NCBI GenBank assembly: GCA_964580255.1
Contig: CAZOJX010000006.1
Coordinates: 1-28,811, forward strand
Length of the DNA: 28,811 nucleotides
From: HGM12587 sp964580255
GTDB taxonomy: Bacteria; Bacillota; Clostridia; Lachnospirales; Lachnospiraceae
Reading direction: 5' to 3'
Each line of letters starts with the position of its first letter. Within the stretch, counting starts at the first letter, position 1. Positions 6,744 to 14,310 of the stretch are shown here, one piece after another. The notes below the pieces were generated by a model, which saw only the letters and a list, made by a program, of their open reading frames with translations, had not been told where the DNA came from and did not search any database. The position numbers were made by a program, and so were the translations under genes.

Positions 6744-7787
6744 TCAATCCTCTCTGTTTTCTTTCTGTTCGATCTTTACGGTAAAGGTACTTCCTTCCCC
6801 CAGCTTGCTGCTGACACTGATGGTCGCACCGGAAATGTCGATGACCCGCTTTACCAATGCAAGGCCAAGTCCATTTCCCTGAACTGCATGGGAAGTATCG
6901 CCCTGATAAAATTTTTGAAAAATATTTTTTCCGGTTTCCGCACTCATGCCGCAGCCGGTATCCGATACACGCACCACTGCCACACCGTCCTCACTCGTCA
7001 GATACAGCCCCACTTTTCCACCCGGTTCCGTAAATTTGATCGCATTGGACAGCAGATTGTTCCACACCAGCATCAGCATTTCCGGATCTGCATAAACCGT
7101 TACGCCTTCTTCAATATCTGCATCAATTTCGATTTCTTTTTTCTCCCACGCTTCTTCAAAGGAAAGCATGCATTCGCAAAGCTGTTCTCCCAGATCAAAG
7201 GCTGTTCGATTCGGGTAGATCTGCTGATTTTCCAGCTTATTGAGCTTCAGGATATTGGTAATAAGACTGGACATTCGTCTGGTCTGTGTCGTAATATTTT
7301 TGGCATATTCGATCCTTTTTTCTTCGGAAAGCTCCGGCATCTGCAGCAGGGTTCCGTAATTTTGGATCACCGTCAGGGGCGTTTTCATTTCGTGGGAAAC
7401 ATTGGAGATAAAATCCGTTCTCAGGGTCTCCACACTCCCCAATTCTTTTGTCATTTTATTTAATCCGGTAATGATCTCATCAAACTCATTATCACTTCCC
7501 TGATGGTAGAGATACTGGATTTCTGTCTTAAAATCACCGCCCATGACCCGGTCAATTCCCTCCCGAATACGCTTCACCGGACGTTTAACCGTAAAATATC
7601 TGCGGATCACGTCTGCAACAGCAAAGATCAGTGCCAAAAATGCAATATTTCCGAAGGTGACCAATGCCGCAAAGCGCACCTTGTTCGGTTCCATGTCCGT
7701 ATAAGTAAAAAAAAGTAAAAAATTGCAGGTCAGGGTAAACCCGATCAGCACAAAAAAGGCAAGCGCATACTGAATAAATTTTTTCAT
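6744..7787 (-). CDS. Sensor histidine kinase, intramembrane-sensing type
   Basis: A 347-residue kinase with two transmembrane helices (about 7-29 and 41-60) joined by only about 11 exposed residues, so it has no extracellular ligand domain. A HAMP linker (about 61-115) leads to the H-box FISNVSHEMKTPL, phospho-acceptor His132, then the ATPase with N-box WNNLLSNAIKF, G1 DTGCGM, F-box FQKFYQGD and G2 GNGLGLALV. All catalytic motifs are intact. The start overlaps the regulator stop by four bases (ATGA), implying coupled translation. Kinases with this architecture usually sense membrane disturbance or take signals from small membrane proteins, which fits the small membrane proteins encoded alongside. 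Confidence 0.94.
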   Translation of the reverse strand: MKKFIQYALAFFVLIGFTLTCNFLLFFTYTDMEPNKVRFAALVTFGNIAFLALIFAVADVIRRYFTVKRPVKRIREGIDRVMGGDFKTEIQYLYHQGSDNEFDEIITGLNKMTKELGSVETLRTDFISNVSHEMKTPLTVIQNYGTLLQMPELSEEKRIEYAKNITTQTRRMSSLITNILKLNKLENQQIYPNRTAFDLGEQLCECMLSFEEAWEKKEIEIDADIEEGVTVYADPEMLMLVWNNLLSNAIKFTEPGGKVGLYLTSEDGVAVVRVSDTGCGMSAETGKNIFQKFYQGDTSHAVQGNGLGLALVKRVIDISGATISVSSKLGEGSTFTVKIEQKENRED

Positions 7788-8458
7788 GACCGCAGCACCG
7801 CCTTATAACCAAGTCCATGTACCGTCAGAATCTGGAAATCCTCACAGTCGGAGAATTTATCACGAAGTTTTGTCATGTAGACATCAACCACACGAGGACC
7901 GGAAGCAGATTCTACGTCCCAAAATTCGTCCATCAGCTGGGAACGGGTGAAAGTTTTTTTCGGATAGGACAACAGTTTATATAAAATGTTAAACTCTCTT
8001 ACAGTCAGATTGATTTCTTCATCGCCCACGTAAGCAGTATGTTCCTCCATATCCAGCACCAATGAGCCGATTTCCAGCTTTTTCTTCGATGCGATCTTTG
8101 CACGGCGCAAAAGTGCTTCAATCCGAAGGATCAGTTCGTCCAGATCCACCGGTTTTACGAGATAATCGTCAATTCCTGCACGAAAGCCCTTTCTTTTCGA
8201 CGCCATATCGTCTCTGGCTGTCATAAACAGGATCGGGATATCCTCATTTAATTCCCTCACCGTTTCCGCAAACTCAAATCCGTCAATCCCCGGCATCATA
8301 ATGTCGGAAATGATGATATCAAAAATGTTGCCGTACATTTCATTATAGGCATCGTTGGCATTTAAACAGCCCACTGCTTCATAACCGTTTTGCTTTAAAT
8401 ACGCACAAACACTTGCATTTAATTCCTTATCATCTTCTACCAATAATATTTTAAACAT
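7784..8458 (-). CDS. OmpR/PhoP-family response regulator
   Basis: A 224-residue two-domain regulator. The receiver has the acidic pair E8-D9-D10, phospho-acceptor Asp52 in IISDIMMPG, and Lys102 in YLVKP. The C-terminal winged helix has the typical LTVREFNILYKLLSYPKKTFTRSQLMDEFW and the final VDVYMTKLRDKF...ILTVHGLGYK. The ATG at 8458 is used because GGGAG stands at proper spacing; a longer frame from 8494 would start in the leader. It is first in the operon with the kinase and the two-helix protein. AACATT repeats in its own promoter suggest autoregulation, and matching repeats occur at two other promoters in this window. Confidence 0.95.
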   Translation of the reverse strand: MFKILLVEDDKELNASVCAYLKQNGYEAVGCLNANDAYNEMYGNIFDIIISDIMMPGIDGFEFAETVRELNEDIPILFMTARDDMASKRKGFRAGIDDYLVKPVDLDELILRIEALLRRAKIASKKKLEIGSLVLDMEEHTAYVGDEEINLTVREFNILYKLLSYPKKTFTRSQLMDEFWDVESASGPRVVDVYMTKLRDKFSDCEDFQILTVHGLGYKAVLRS

Positions 8459-8513
8459 CTTTTTACTCCCTGAAATCTTTCTGTTCAAACACACTTTACC
8501 ACTTTTCCCGGGA

Positions 8514-8546
8514 AGTATAACATGGAAATGTTTAAAAAGTGTTAAA
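8514..8546 (-). promoter_or_regulatory. Autoregulated promoter of the two-component operon
   Basis: Minus strand: ACTTTAACAC (TTTAACA at 8546-8540), then AAACATTT (8533-8526) 11 bp on, then -10 TATACT (8519-8514). Only two boxes are present, and the -10 is 11 bp (one helical turn) closer to the first box than in the related promoters at 6315 and 27178. Confidence 0.7.
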
Positions 8547-8551
8547 GTTTC

Positions 8552-8583
8552 AAAAAAAGAGACGAATGTTTTTCACTCGTCTC
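8552..8583 (-). terminator. Terminator of the DUF5711-cvpA operon
   Basis: Minus strand: GAGACGAGTG and CATTCGTCTC pair over 10 bp with one wobble around a short A-rich loop, followed by seven T. It lies 16 bases after the cvpA stop and directly upstream of the response-regulator promoter. Confidence 0.9.
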
Positions 8584-8599
8584 CTTCTCTTACATTTTC

Positions 8600-9292
8600 T
8601 TAAAACATTAGTCCAAATACGATCTTCATGATCACATTTCCGTTATACAGGAACATTAAAAACGGATTTTCACTGATCAATGCAAAAAACTGTCTTCCCA
8701 GACTGCCGTTGCACAGGATCATCACCAGCAAAAAGGCAAGCCATACAAGAACAACCCCGTAAACAAGTCCCAGGGCACCGCCTGCCAGCTTGTTGATCCC
8801 ATGAAGAATCGGAAGCAGTGTTACCACGTCCAGGGCCAGCAGGATTACCCGGATCGCCGCCCAGACAATCACAAAGGAAATCAGATAAGCTAACGCATTG
8901 ATGATCAGTCCCGCAAGATAAGCACCGATATATTCATAGAATCCGGTGACCTCCAAAAGATCATAGGCTTCTGAATTATTGTTTTCCACGAGCATTTCCT
9001 TAATGTTTTCCGGAAGCTCCATATTTTCGATCATACGAACCTGATCTGTCTTTCCTTCCGATCCATCGGAATCTCCGAGAAAGATCTCACTGCATTTCTG
9101 CTGAAGATTCACATGCATGGAAGTGTGTTCGTGAATAAAATTTGTCACCTGAGGTGTCAGATAAGTCACCAGCACCAGGGTTACGATCAGGGAAAGGGCT
9201 GATACTGCCTTTCTGATAAAGCCCCGGCGAAGTCCGTCAATTACATGGTAGCCGATAAAGATCACTACCACCCAAAAAAGCCAATTCATCAT
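8600..9292 (-). CDS. CvpA family membrane protein
   Basis: A 230-residue protein with four predicted transmembrane helices: WLFWVVVIFIGYHVIDGLRRGF at the N-terminus with the conserved DGxRRGF turn, a second helix at about 32-50, an extracytoplasmic stretch of ~80 residues carrying many acidic residues, then two C-terminal helices with the family-typical LPILHGINKLAGGALGLVYG. CvpA proteins are linked to colicin V production and, more broadly, to envelope integrity; the reaction is unknown. An AGAGGAG ribosome site precedes two adjacent ATG codons, 9292 and 9289; the second has the better spacing. It follows the DUF5711 gene by 15 bases and closes that operon. Confidence 0.88.
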   Translation of the reverse strand: MMNWLFWVVVIFIGYHVIDGLRRGFIRKAVSALSLIVTLVLVTYLTPQVTNFIHEHTSMHVNLQQKCSEIFLGDSDGSEGKTDQVRMIENMELPENIKEMLVENNNSEAYDLLEVTGFYEYIGAYLAGLIINALAYLISFVIVWAAIRVILLALDVVTLLPILHGINKLAGGALGLVYGVVLVWLAFLLVMILCNGSLGRQFFALISENPFLMFLYNGNVIMKIVFGLMF

Positions 9293-9307
9293 AATTCTCC
9301 TCTGAAT

Positions 9308-10486
9308 TTACTGCAGCTTGATCAGCTGCGTTTCATTTGTATAAATAAGCAGGTATTTGTTTCTGGACTGGGTTGTAAAAATATCCACCACTCCATTTTC
9401 AAAGGTACAGTGAAAACATTCCCTGCCATTGTAGCTGTACAGTCCCATTTCCAGATCGTTATAGATCAGCACTCCATTGTCTGTGATACGGAGACTGTCA
9501 TATTCCATGGAAAAGGAAATTTCCGAGATCAGATTGCCTTTGCCGTCATAAATCTTCAAAAGCTTTCCTTCTTCCCCCGCAAAGACCAGTCCTACACGAT
9601 CCGTTCCGTAGAAAATGCTTTCCATCTCCTCATCAAAAGTTACCTCATTCACAAGCTCCGGAATCTGGCTTCCCTCATAAAATGCCAAAATGCCGTCTCC
9701 CACAGCTGCCAGGGTGCTTGCATTAAAATAATGGATCTCCGGCACCATGTAATCTGTATAGGTTTTGGCAAATACCAGGTGATCCACATAGTTTTCTCCT
9801 ACGTTGTCAAAATTATAGACCGCAACGCAGCTTCCGAATTTGCCACCCAGCACCTGGGCAAATGCAATGGCAATCTTTGTGCCGTCTGCAGAAATACTCA
9901 GATTCATCGGATATCCGGCATCTTTCAGATCAAATACGCCGTCACCGATCAGTGTTCCCTCTGCAGAGTAGATCTCCAGTTTGGAAGAACTGCTGTCCTC
10001 CATCAGTACTGCCACCACACCCTGATCGGAAATGGCAAGATGTTTGATCGGCAGCAGGGTATTGATCTGTCCCCTTTGCTGTTCCCGGTCAAAAATGTAG
10101 ATCTGACTGCCGTTTTTGTCCGCCACTGCCCCCGCCTTTTCCGTCAGTGCAAGAATCGGATCCTGCATGGTATAGGTAATGCTGAACAGCAGGCTGTTTC
10201 GCTCGTCTGTATAGGAAACCCCGTCCCGGCTGTATTTCAGGATTTTCTCACCAAAAGGTGCATACCGGGTTGTCAGCGTGTCATTCCGGCTCGTCGTTGA
10301 AACAACGGCATAGGAAGAATACGTCCGATTGTTCAGATAATAACGGATTCCCAGAAATCCACCGATGATCGCTGCCGCAATCGCCAGATATTTCAGCAGC
10401 ACCAGCAGACGATGCTTCCATATTTTTTTGTGGTAATCTTTCATATCCTCATCAACTGAGGGAAATATATTTACAACCTTTGCCAC
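9308..10486 (-). CDS. DUF5711 family membrane-anchored repeat protein
   Basis: A 392-residue protein with a cytoplasmic N-terminus (about 1-28), one transmembrane helix (about 29-48) and a large exported domain of repeated beta-strand segments (for example AISDQGVVAVLMED, SISADGTKIAIAFAQ, RITDNGVLIYND) in the manner of a WD40/beta-propeller-like fold. This corresponds to the family I know as DUF5711, typical of Lachnospiraceae. No catalytic residues are evident, so a scaffolding or sensing role outside the membrane is likely. The start codon is GTG, preceded by GAGAGAAA. It is first in an operon with cvpA and has its own strong promoter inside the end of the LysM gene. Confidence 0.82.
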   Translation of the reverse strand: MAKVVNIFPSVDEDMKDYHKKIWKHRLLVLLKYLAIAAAIIGGFLGIRYYLNNRTYSSYAVVSTTSRNDTLTTRYAPFGEKILKYSRDGVSYTDERNSLLFSITYTMQDPILALTEKAGAVADKNGSQIYIFDREQQRGQINTLLPIKHLAISDQGVVAVLMEDSSSSKLEIYSAEGTLIGDGVFDLKDAGYPMNLSISADGTKIAIAFAQVLGGKFGSCVAVYNFDNVGENYVDHLVFAKTYTDYMVPEIHYFNASTLAAVGDGILAFYEGSQIPELVNEVTFDEEMESIFYGTDRVGLVFAGEEGKLLKIYDGKGNLISEISFSMEYDSLRITDNGVLIYNDLEMGLYSYNGRECFHCTFENGVVDIFTTQSRNKYLLIYTNETQLIKLQ

Positions 10487-10520
10487 AGAAATTTCTCTCT
10501 TTCGTTTCGTTATAGGCTAG

Positions 10521-10549
10521 ATTATAACACCTGCATTTAAGGAAGTAAA
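10521..10549 (-). promoter_or_regulatory. Promoter of the DUF5711-cvpA operon
   Basis: Minus strand: TTTACT (10549-10544), 17 bp, TATAAT (10526-10521), a perfect -10. The -35 lies within the last codons of the upstream LysM gene, so both separate and read-through transcription are possible. Confidence 0.8.
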
Positions 10550-11652
10550 ATGATTTCTCCCGCCTGAATATAATCGCCGTTGCTGATTCCGTTAAGGCTG
10601 CAGATCTCCGCCACCCTGTCTGCCGTACCATAATGTTCCCGGCTGATCTTTGCAAGGGTATCTCCTGCCTGCACCACATACTCCACATAAGTGATCTGCT
10701 CCGCAAAAGCCTCCTCAGAGTCTGTTTCTTCCGGAATCGGTTCTTCCGCCACTGTCTCAGGGAATTCTTCAGCCTCCGCAAAAACCGGGACTTCCTCGAT
10801 CGCTCCTGGAAGTTCCTCGACGATCACTTCCTCCGTCATTGTCTGCTGTGCCGTCGTTTCCTTCACCCGTACCGGCTCTCCCACATCTCTTTGGCCATTC
10901 CAGGCTGCTGCTGCGATCAGAACTCCCAGCACTGCCGCTGCTCTTGTTCCGTAGGAAAGCGCCTTTCTTTTTCTGCGCACCTTACGTTCCTCTTTTTCTC
11001 TTAAAAGTTTTCGAAAATGCGCAATGGCTGCATCGGCCCGTTCTTCTCCCCCTTCCGTTTTCACTGAAGTCGGCTGCTCGGCCATATAAGTCTGCATAGG
11101 CTCATTCTTTTCATAATAGATGTAATAACCGCCCTGCTTTTCAAACCGGCTGCCGTCAAATGCAAAAAATGCACTTTCCCGTTCCAGCGGTTCCATCATA
11201 AAAAGCACCTTCTCTGCCCCCGAAAAATAGGTTCGGTGCGTTTCCTCTATCACCGGATCTTTCTGCACTGCAAATCCCGGACAGGATAAAAACCAGCCAA
11301 TGATCTCCTGATTCGGAAAATACTGCTGGCAGTCCTGATAGACCTGTCCCCAAACCTTTTCCGTAAACAGATATTTTCCCTGTTTTTCTGAAATATGAGG
11401 GATCGTCAGGGCACTCTGAACATAAATATTACGCCTTCCACCGGAACTTTCACTCTCCCCCAAAAGGATTCCAAAGCACTGTCGATCCTCCCCGTTCTTG
11501 ACACTTTGCCATAAAAAGGTATGTACAAAATCCTCCAGAAATATTTTTTTCACTGCGCCGGGATCTCCGATCTGCTTTACATTTTTCGGTTCCGTCAAAA
11601 CTTTTTCCTCTGCCGTAGACACTCCTTCCTCATTATAGATCAACTCTATCAT
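10537..11652 (-). CDS. Degenerate MPN/JAMM-like domain, membrane helix and LysM protein
   Basis: A 371-residue protein in three parts. Residues about 35-185 resemble an MPN (JAB/JAMM) domain: QCFGILLGE, a helix with KVWGQVYQDCQQYFP, then EIIGWFLSCPGF (116-127) followed by ETHRTYFSGAEKVLFMMEP. This matches the layout of the JAMM loop (GWYHSHPGFG in active enzymes), but both metal-binding His are replaced by Leu and Cys, so it should not be a metalloprotease. A basic segment and one transmembrane helix (about 236-250) follow, then an acidic Pro/Glu-rich linker, then a C-terminal LysM (about 325-371, VQAGDTLAKISREHYG) that would bind peptidoglycan outside. The ATG at 11652 has AAGGAGAT upstream. 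It may tether the wall to a cytoplasmic partner. The MPN assignment is mine and moderate. Confidence 0.8.
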   Translation of the reverse strand: MIELIYNEEGVSTAEEKVLTEPKNVKQIGDPGAVKKIFLEDFVHTFLWQSVKNGEDRQCFGILLGESESSGGRRNIYVQSALTIPHISEKQGKYLFTEKVWGQVYQDCQQYFPNQEIIGWFLSCPGFAVQKDPVIEETHRTYFSGAEKVLFMMEPLERESAFFAFDGSRFEKQGGYYIYYEKNEPMQTYMAEQPTSVKTEGGEERADAAIAHFRKLLREKEERKVRRKRKALSYGTRAAAVLGVLIAAAAWNGQRDVGEPVRVKETTAQQTMTEEVIVEELPGAIEEVPVFAEAEEFPETVAEEPIPEETDSEEAFAEQITYVEYVVQAGDTLAKISREHYGTADRVAEICSLNGISNGDYIQAGEIILLP

Positions 11653-11737
11653 CACAAATCTCCTTTGCTGCATTCCTTTCTGTTCCTATCCTAGCATGTC
11701 CTTTGCGGAAAATTTGTAAGAGTCTGTCGATGGGTAC

Positions 11738-11765
11738 AAAAAAGCACCGGAGACTGCTCCGATGC
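11738..11765 (-). terminator. Terminator after recR
   Basis: Minus strand: GCATCGGAG and CTCCGGTGC pair around a 4-base loop with one T-G wobble, followed by six T. It ends the pfk-dnaX-ybaB-recR transcription unit. Confidence 0.9.
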
Positions 11766-11789
11766 CTTTGGCTTTTTATGTTTTTGTTC

Positions 11790-12386
11790 TTATAATTCTG
11801 TACGTCCTTCCAGAGCGCGAAGCAGTGTGACTTCGTCAATGTACTCCAAATCTCCTCCAACCGGAACACCGCTGGCAATACGGCTGACCTTGATTCCTGT
11901 CGGTTTGATCAGTTTACTGATATACATTGCTGTTGTTTCGCCCTCCAGGTTGGAATTGGTGGCAATGATCACTTCCTCCACATCTCCCTGAAGACGCAGC
12001 ATCAATTCTTTTAATTTAATATCGTTTGGTCCGATTCCCAGCATTGGAGAGATTGCTCCATGAAGCACATGGTAAACCCCATCGAATTTTCCGGTCTTTT
12101 CATAAGCCGACAGATCTCTGGAATTTTCCACCACCATGATCACCTTATGATTCCGTTTCTCATTTCTGCAGATCGGACACAATTCCTCGTCGGTCAGGGT
12201 AAAACATTGACTGCAGTACCTGACATGAGCCCTTGCCTCTGTAATGGAATCCGCCAGTGCCTGGGCCCGGTCCTTCGGCATATTCATAATGTGAAATGCC
12301 AGACGCTGGGCAGTTTTACGTCCGATTCCCGGCAAAGAGCCAAGCTGTTCCACCAGCTTTGTAATATAACTGCTGTAATATTCCAT
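11790..12386 (-). CDS. recR: Recombination protein RecR
   Basis: A 198-residue protein of standard RecR length, part of the RecFOR pathway that loads RecA at gaps. It has the N-terminal helix-hairpin-helix (LGSLPGIGRKTAQRLAFH), the four-Cys zinc site (C58, C61, C70, C73) and the Toprim domain (IMVVENSRDLSAYEKTG ... GVYHVLHGAISPM), ending with the Walker-like ASGVPVGGDLEYIDEVTL. Its ATG overlaps the ybaB stop by one base (TAATG), so the two are translationally coupled, as in most Firmicutes. A terminator follows. The yaaL and bofA genes that follow recR in Bacillus are about 14 kb away here. Confidence 0.98.
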   Translation of the reverse strand: MEYYSSYITKLVEQLGSLPGIGRKTAQRLAFHIMNMPKDRAQALADSITEARAHVRYCSQCFTLTDEELCPICRNEKRNHKVIMVVENSRDLSAYEKTGKFDGVYHVLHGAISPMLGIGPNDIKLKELMLRLQGDVEEVIIATNSNLEGETTAMYISKLIKPTGIKVSRIASGVPVGGDLEYIDEVTLLRALEGRTEL

Positions 12387-12733
12387 TAGAATGGGAAGCC
12401 TCCGCCCATACCGCCTGTCATTTTGGACATTGCAGAAGAACTTGCATCATCTGCTTTTTTGAGTGCTTCATTTACTGCAACCATAATCAGGTCTTCCAGC
12501 ATTTCTACATCATCCGGATCTACTGCGTCCGGATCCAGTTTGATCTTTGTCACTGCTTTTTTACCTGTTACAGTTACTTCAACAGCTCCGCCGCCTGCGG
12601 TTGCTGTATATTCAGATTCTTCCAGAAGTTTCTGCTGTTCTTCCATCTGCTTCTGCATTTTCTGAACCTGTTTCATCATATTGTTCATATTCATTCCGCC
12701 ACCCATTCCCGGGTATCCGCCTCTTTTTGCCAT
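12386..12733 (-). CDS. YbaB/EbfC family nucleoid-associated protein
   Basis: A 115-residue small DNA-binding protein: Gly/Met-rich start (GGYPGMGGGMNMNNMMKQVQKMQKQMEEQQKLL), a beta-sheet with TAGGGAVEVTVTGKKAVTKIKLDP, and a C-terminal helix EMLEDLIMVAVNEALKKAD. This is the normal architecture and length of the family, which forms homodimers and is nearly always found between dnaX and recR. It starts 5 bases after the dnaX stop and overlaps recR by one base. The Gly-Met-rich N-terminus is longer than in E. coli YbaB but usual in clostridia. Confidence 0.96.
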   Translation of the reverse strand: MAKRGGYPGMGGGMNMNNMMKQVQKMQKQMEEQQKLLEESEYTATAGGGAVEVTVTGKKAVTKIKLDPDAVDPDDVEMLEDLIMVAVNEALKKADDASSSAMSKMTGGMGGGFPF

Positions 12734-12738
12734 TTTTC

Positions 12739-14307
12739 TTAATCCTCCTCAATGATAATGTCTGCGTGGATCACCGACTGGATATATTCCACGTCTATTA
12801 AATTCGTCATGGCGCTTTGATCCTGCTCCATGGAAATATATTGAATAGAAACCTCTTTACCGATCCGCTGGTAAATCGTATTCTCCAATTCCGTTCTCAG
12901 ATCGTCCGATGACAGCAGATCCGCTGCCAGATTTTCTCTCATAACGATCTGCAGCCCTCCGTTTCCGTCCTGACGGAAATCTTTATGCCCCTGCAGATAG
13001 CTTTTGATCACTGGTGAGCTTTCCCTCATGATCTGGTTCCACTCATAAATAACCTTCCGGATATCTTCAGAACACGCCTTTACTCTGGGCTGTTCTTTGA
13101 CAGGCTCCGGTGCTTTTTCCTGAACTGCTGCAACTGTTCTTTCTGCGGGAATTCCCTTTTCCAGCTGCTGCTCGATCGCACTTAACCGTTCAAAAATGGA
13201 ATCATAGCTTTGCTCCATCTGAGGCTTACAAAGTTTGATCAGGGCAACCTCCACCAGTACACGCTTCTGGGTAGAATATTTGATCTGACCGGACAATTCG
13301 GAAAATACCCGAATATAGCGCATCAGTGTTTCCGGATCGATCATTTTTGCTTCTTCCTGAAGCTGTGCAAGATTTTCTGAGGAAACCTCCAGAAAATCCT
13401 CCAAATGCTCTGCACTCTGTACAAACATCAGATTTCGCAGATACTGGATAAACTCTGTCACAAACTGGGATAACTCCCTTCCCTGCATAACAATGGATTC
13501 CACGTCCTTCATCACTGCCGGGATCTGCCGTGCTATGATCTTTCGGAGGAGACTGCTGTATACGTCCGTATCCAAAGCCCCCAGCACCTCCAGCACATTG
13601 TCATAGGTCAGCTTTTTCCCCAGATAAAACGCAATGCATTGATCCAGAAGGCTTAACGCATCTCGCATGGATCCGTCTGCTGCCTTAGCAATATAACGAA
13701 GTGCCTTTTCCTCAACCTCTACAGACTCCTTCTCCATCAGTTCCTGAAGTCTTGCACAGATGGTTTCCGCAGTGATCCTTTTAAAGTCATACCGCTGACA
13801 TCTGGACAGGATCGTGATCGGAATCTTATGGGCTTCCGTCGTTGCCAGAATAAAGATTACATATTCCGGCGGTTCCTCCAGGGTTTTCAAAAGAGCATTA
13901 AATGCACCGATGGAAAGCATATGAACCTCGTCTATGATATAGACTTTATACTTTCCTTCTGTGGGTGAGTATGCAACATTTTCTCTAATTTCACGAATAT
14001 TGTCAACACCGTTATTGGAAGCGGCGTCGATCTCAATCACATTCATGGAAGTACCTGCTGCGATTGATCTGCAGGTCGGACATTCTCCGCATGGACTTCC
14101 GTTGACGGGGTTTTCACAATTCACAGCCTTTGCAAAAATCTTTGCGATACTCGTCTTTCCGGTACCTCTGGTACCGCAGAAAAGATATGCATGACCGATC
14201 CTGTTTGCTTTGATCTGGTTCTGCAAGGTTGTTACAATGTGTTCCTGCCCCTTAACTTCCGAAAATTCCGCCGGGCGGAATTTTCTGTATAAGGCTACAT
14301 ATGACAT
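12739..14307 (-). CDS. dnaX: DNA polymerase III subunit gamma/tau
   Basis: A 522-residue clamp-loader ATPase. The sequence shows Walker A FCGTRGTGKTS (43-53), a zinc site with C64, C73, C76 and C79, Walker B YIIDEVHML (123-131), the sensor LATTEAHKIPITILSRCQR with the arginine finger SRC, and domain III helices up to about residue 370. The C-terminal part (about 380-522) is less conserved and would be the tau-like tail that binds the replicase. I found no obvious A-rich slippage site for a gamma frameshift product. It starts 3 bases after the pfk stop with GGAGAT inside the pfk end, so it is co-transcribed with pfk, an unusual partner. Confidence 0.97.
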   Translation of the reverse strand: MSYVALYRKFRPAEFSEVKGQEHIVTTLQNQIKANRIGHAYLFCGTRGTGKTSIAKIFAKAVNCENPVNGSPCGECPTCRSIAAGTSMNVIEIDAASNNGVDNIREIRENVAYSPTEGKYKVYIIDEVHMLSIGAFNALLKTLEEPPEYVIFILATTEAHKIPITILSRCQRYDFKRITAETICARLQELMEKESVEVEEKALRYIAKAADGSMRDALSLLDQCIAFYLGKKLTYDNVLEVLGALDTDVYSSLLRKIIARQIPAVMKDVESIVMQGRELSQFVTEFIQYLRNLMFVQSAEHLEDFLEVSSENLAQLQEEAKMIDPETLMRYIRVFSELSGQIKYSTQKRVLVEVALIKLCKPQMEQSYDSIFERLSAIEQQLEKGIPAERTVAAVQEKAPEPVKEQPRVKACSEDIRKVIYEWNQIMRESSPVIKSYLQGHKDFRQDGNGGLQIVMRENLAADLLSSDDLRTELENTIYQRIGKEVSIQYISMEQDQSAMTNLIDVEYIQSVIHADIIIEED

Positions 14308-14310
14308 AAA

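Noticed and set aside
9245..10300. A 351-codon open frame on the plus strand
   Set aside because: It lies opposite the DUF5711 gene, has no ribosome site, and its Cys/His-rich translation is the usual look of antisense frames here. The minus-strand frame has family features and operon context.
10537..11652. Active JAMM metalloprotease (deubiquitinase-like)
   Set aside because: The HxH metal ligands are replaced by Leu and Cys, so catalysis is not expected even if the fold is MPN-like.
12739..14307. Programmed frameshift in dnaX giving a short gamma form
   Set aside because: No slippery A-run followed by a hairpin was noticed in the expected region; the reading frame continues normally to residue 522.
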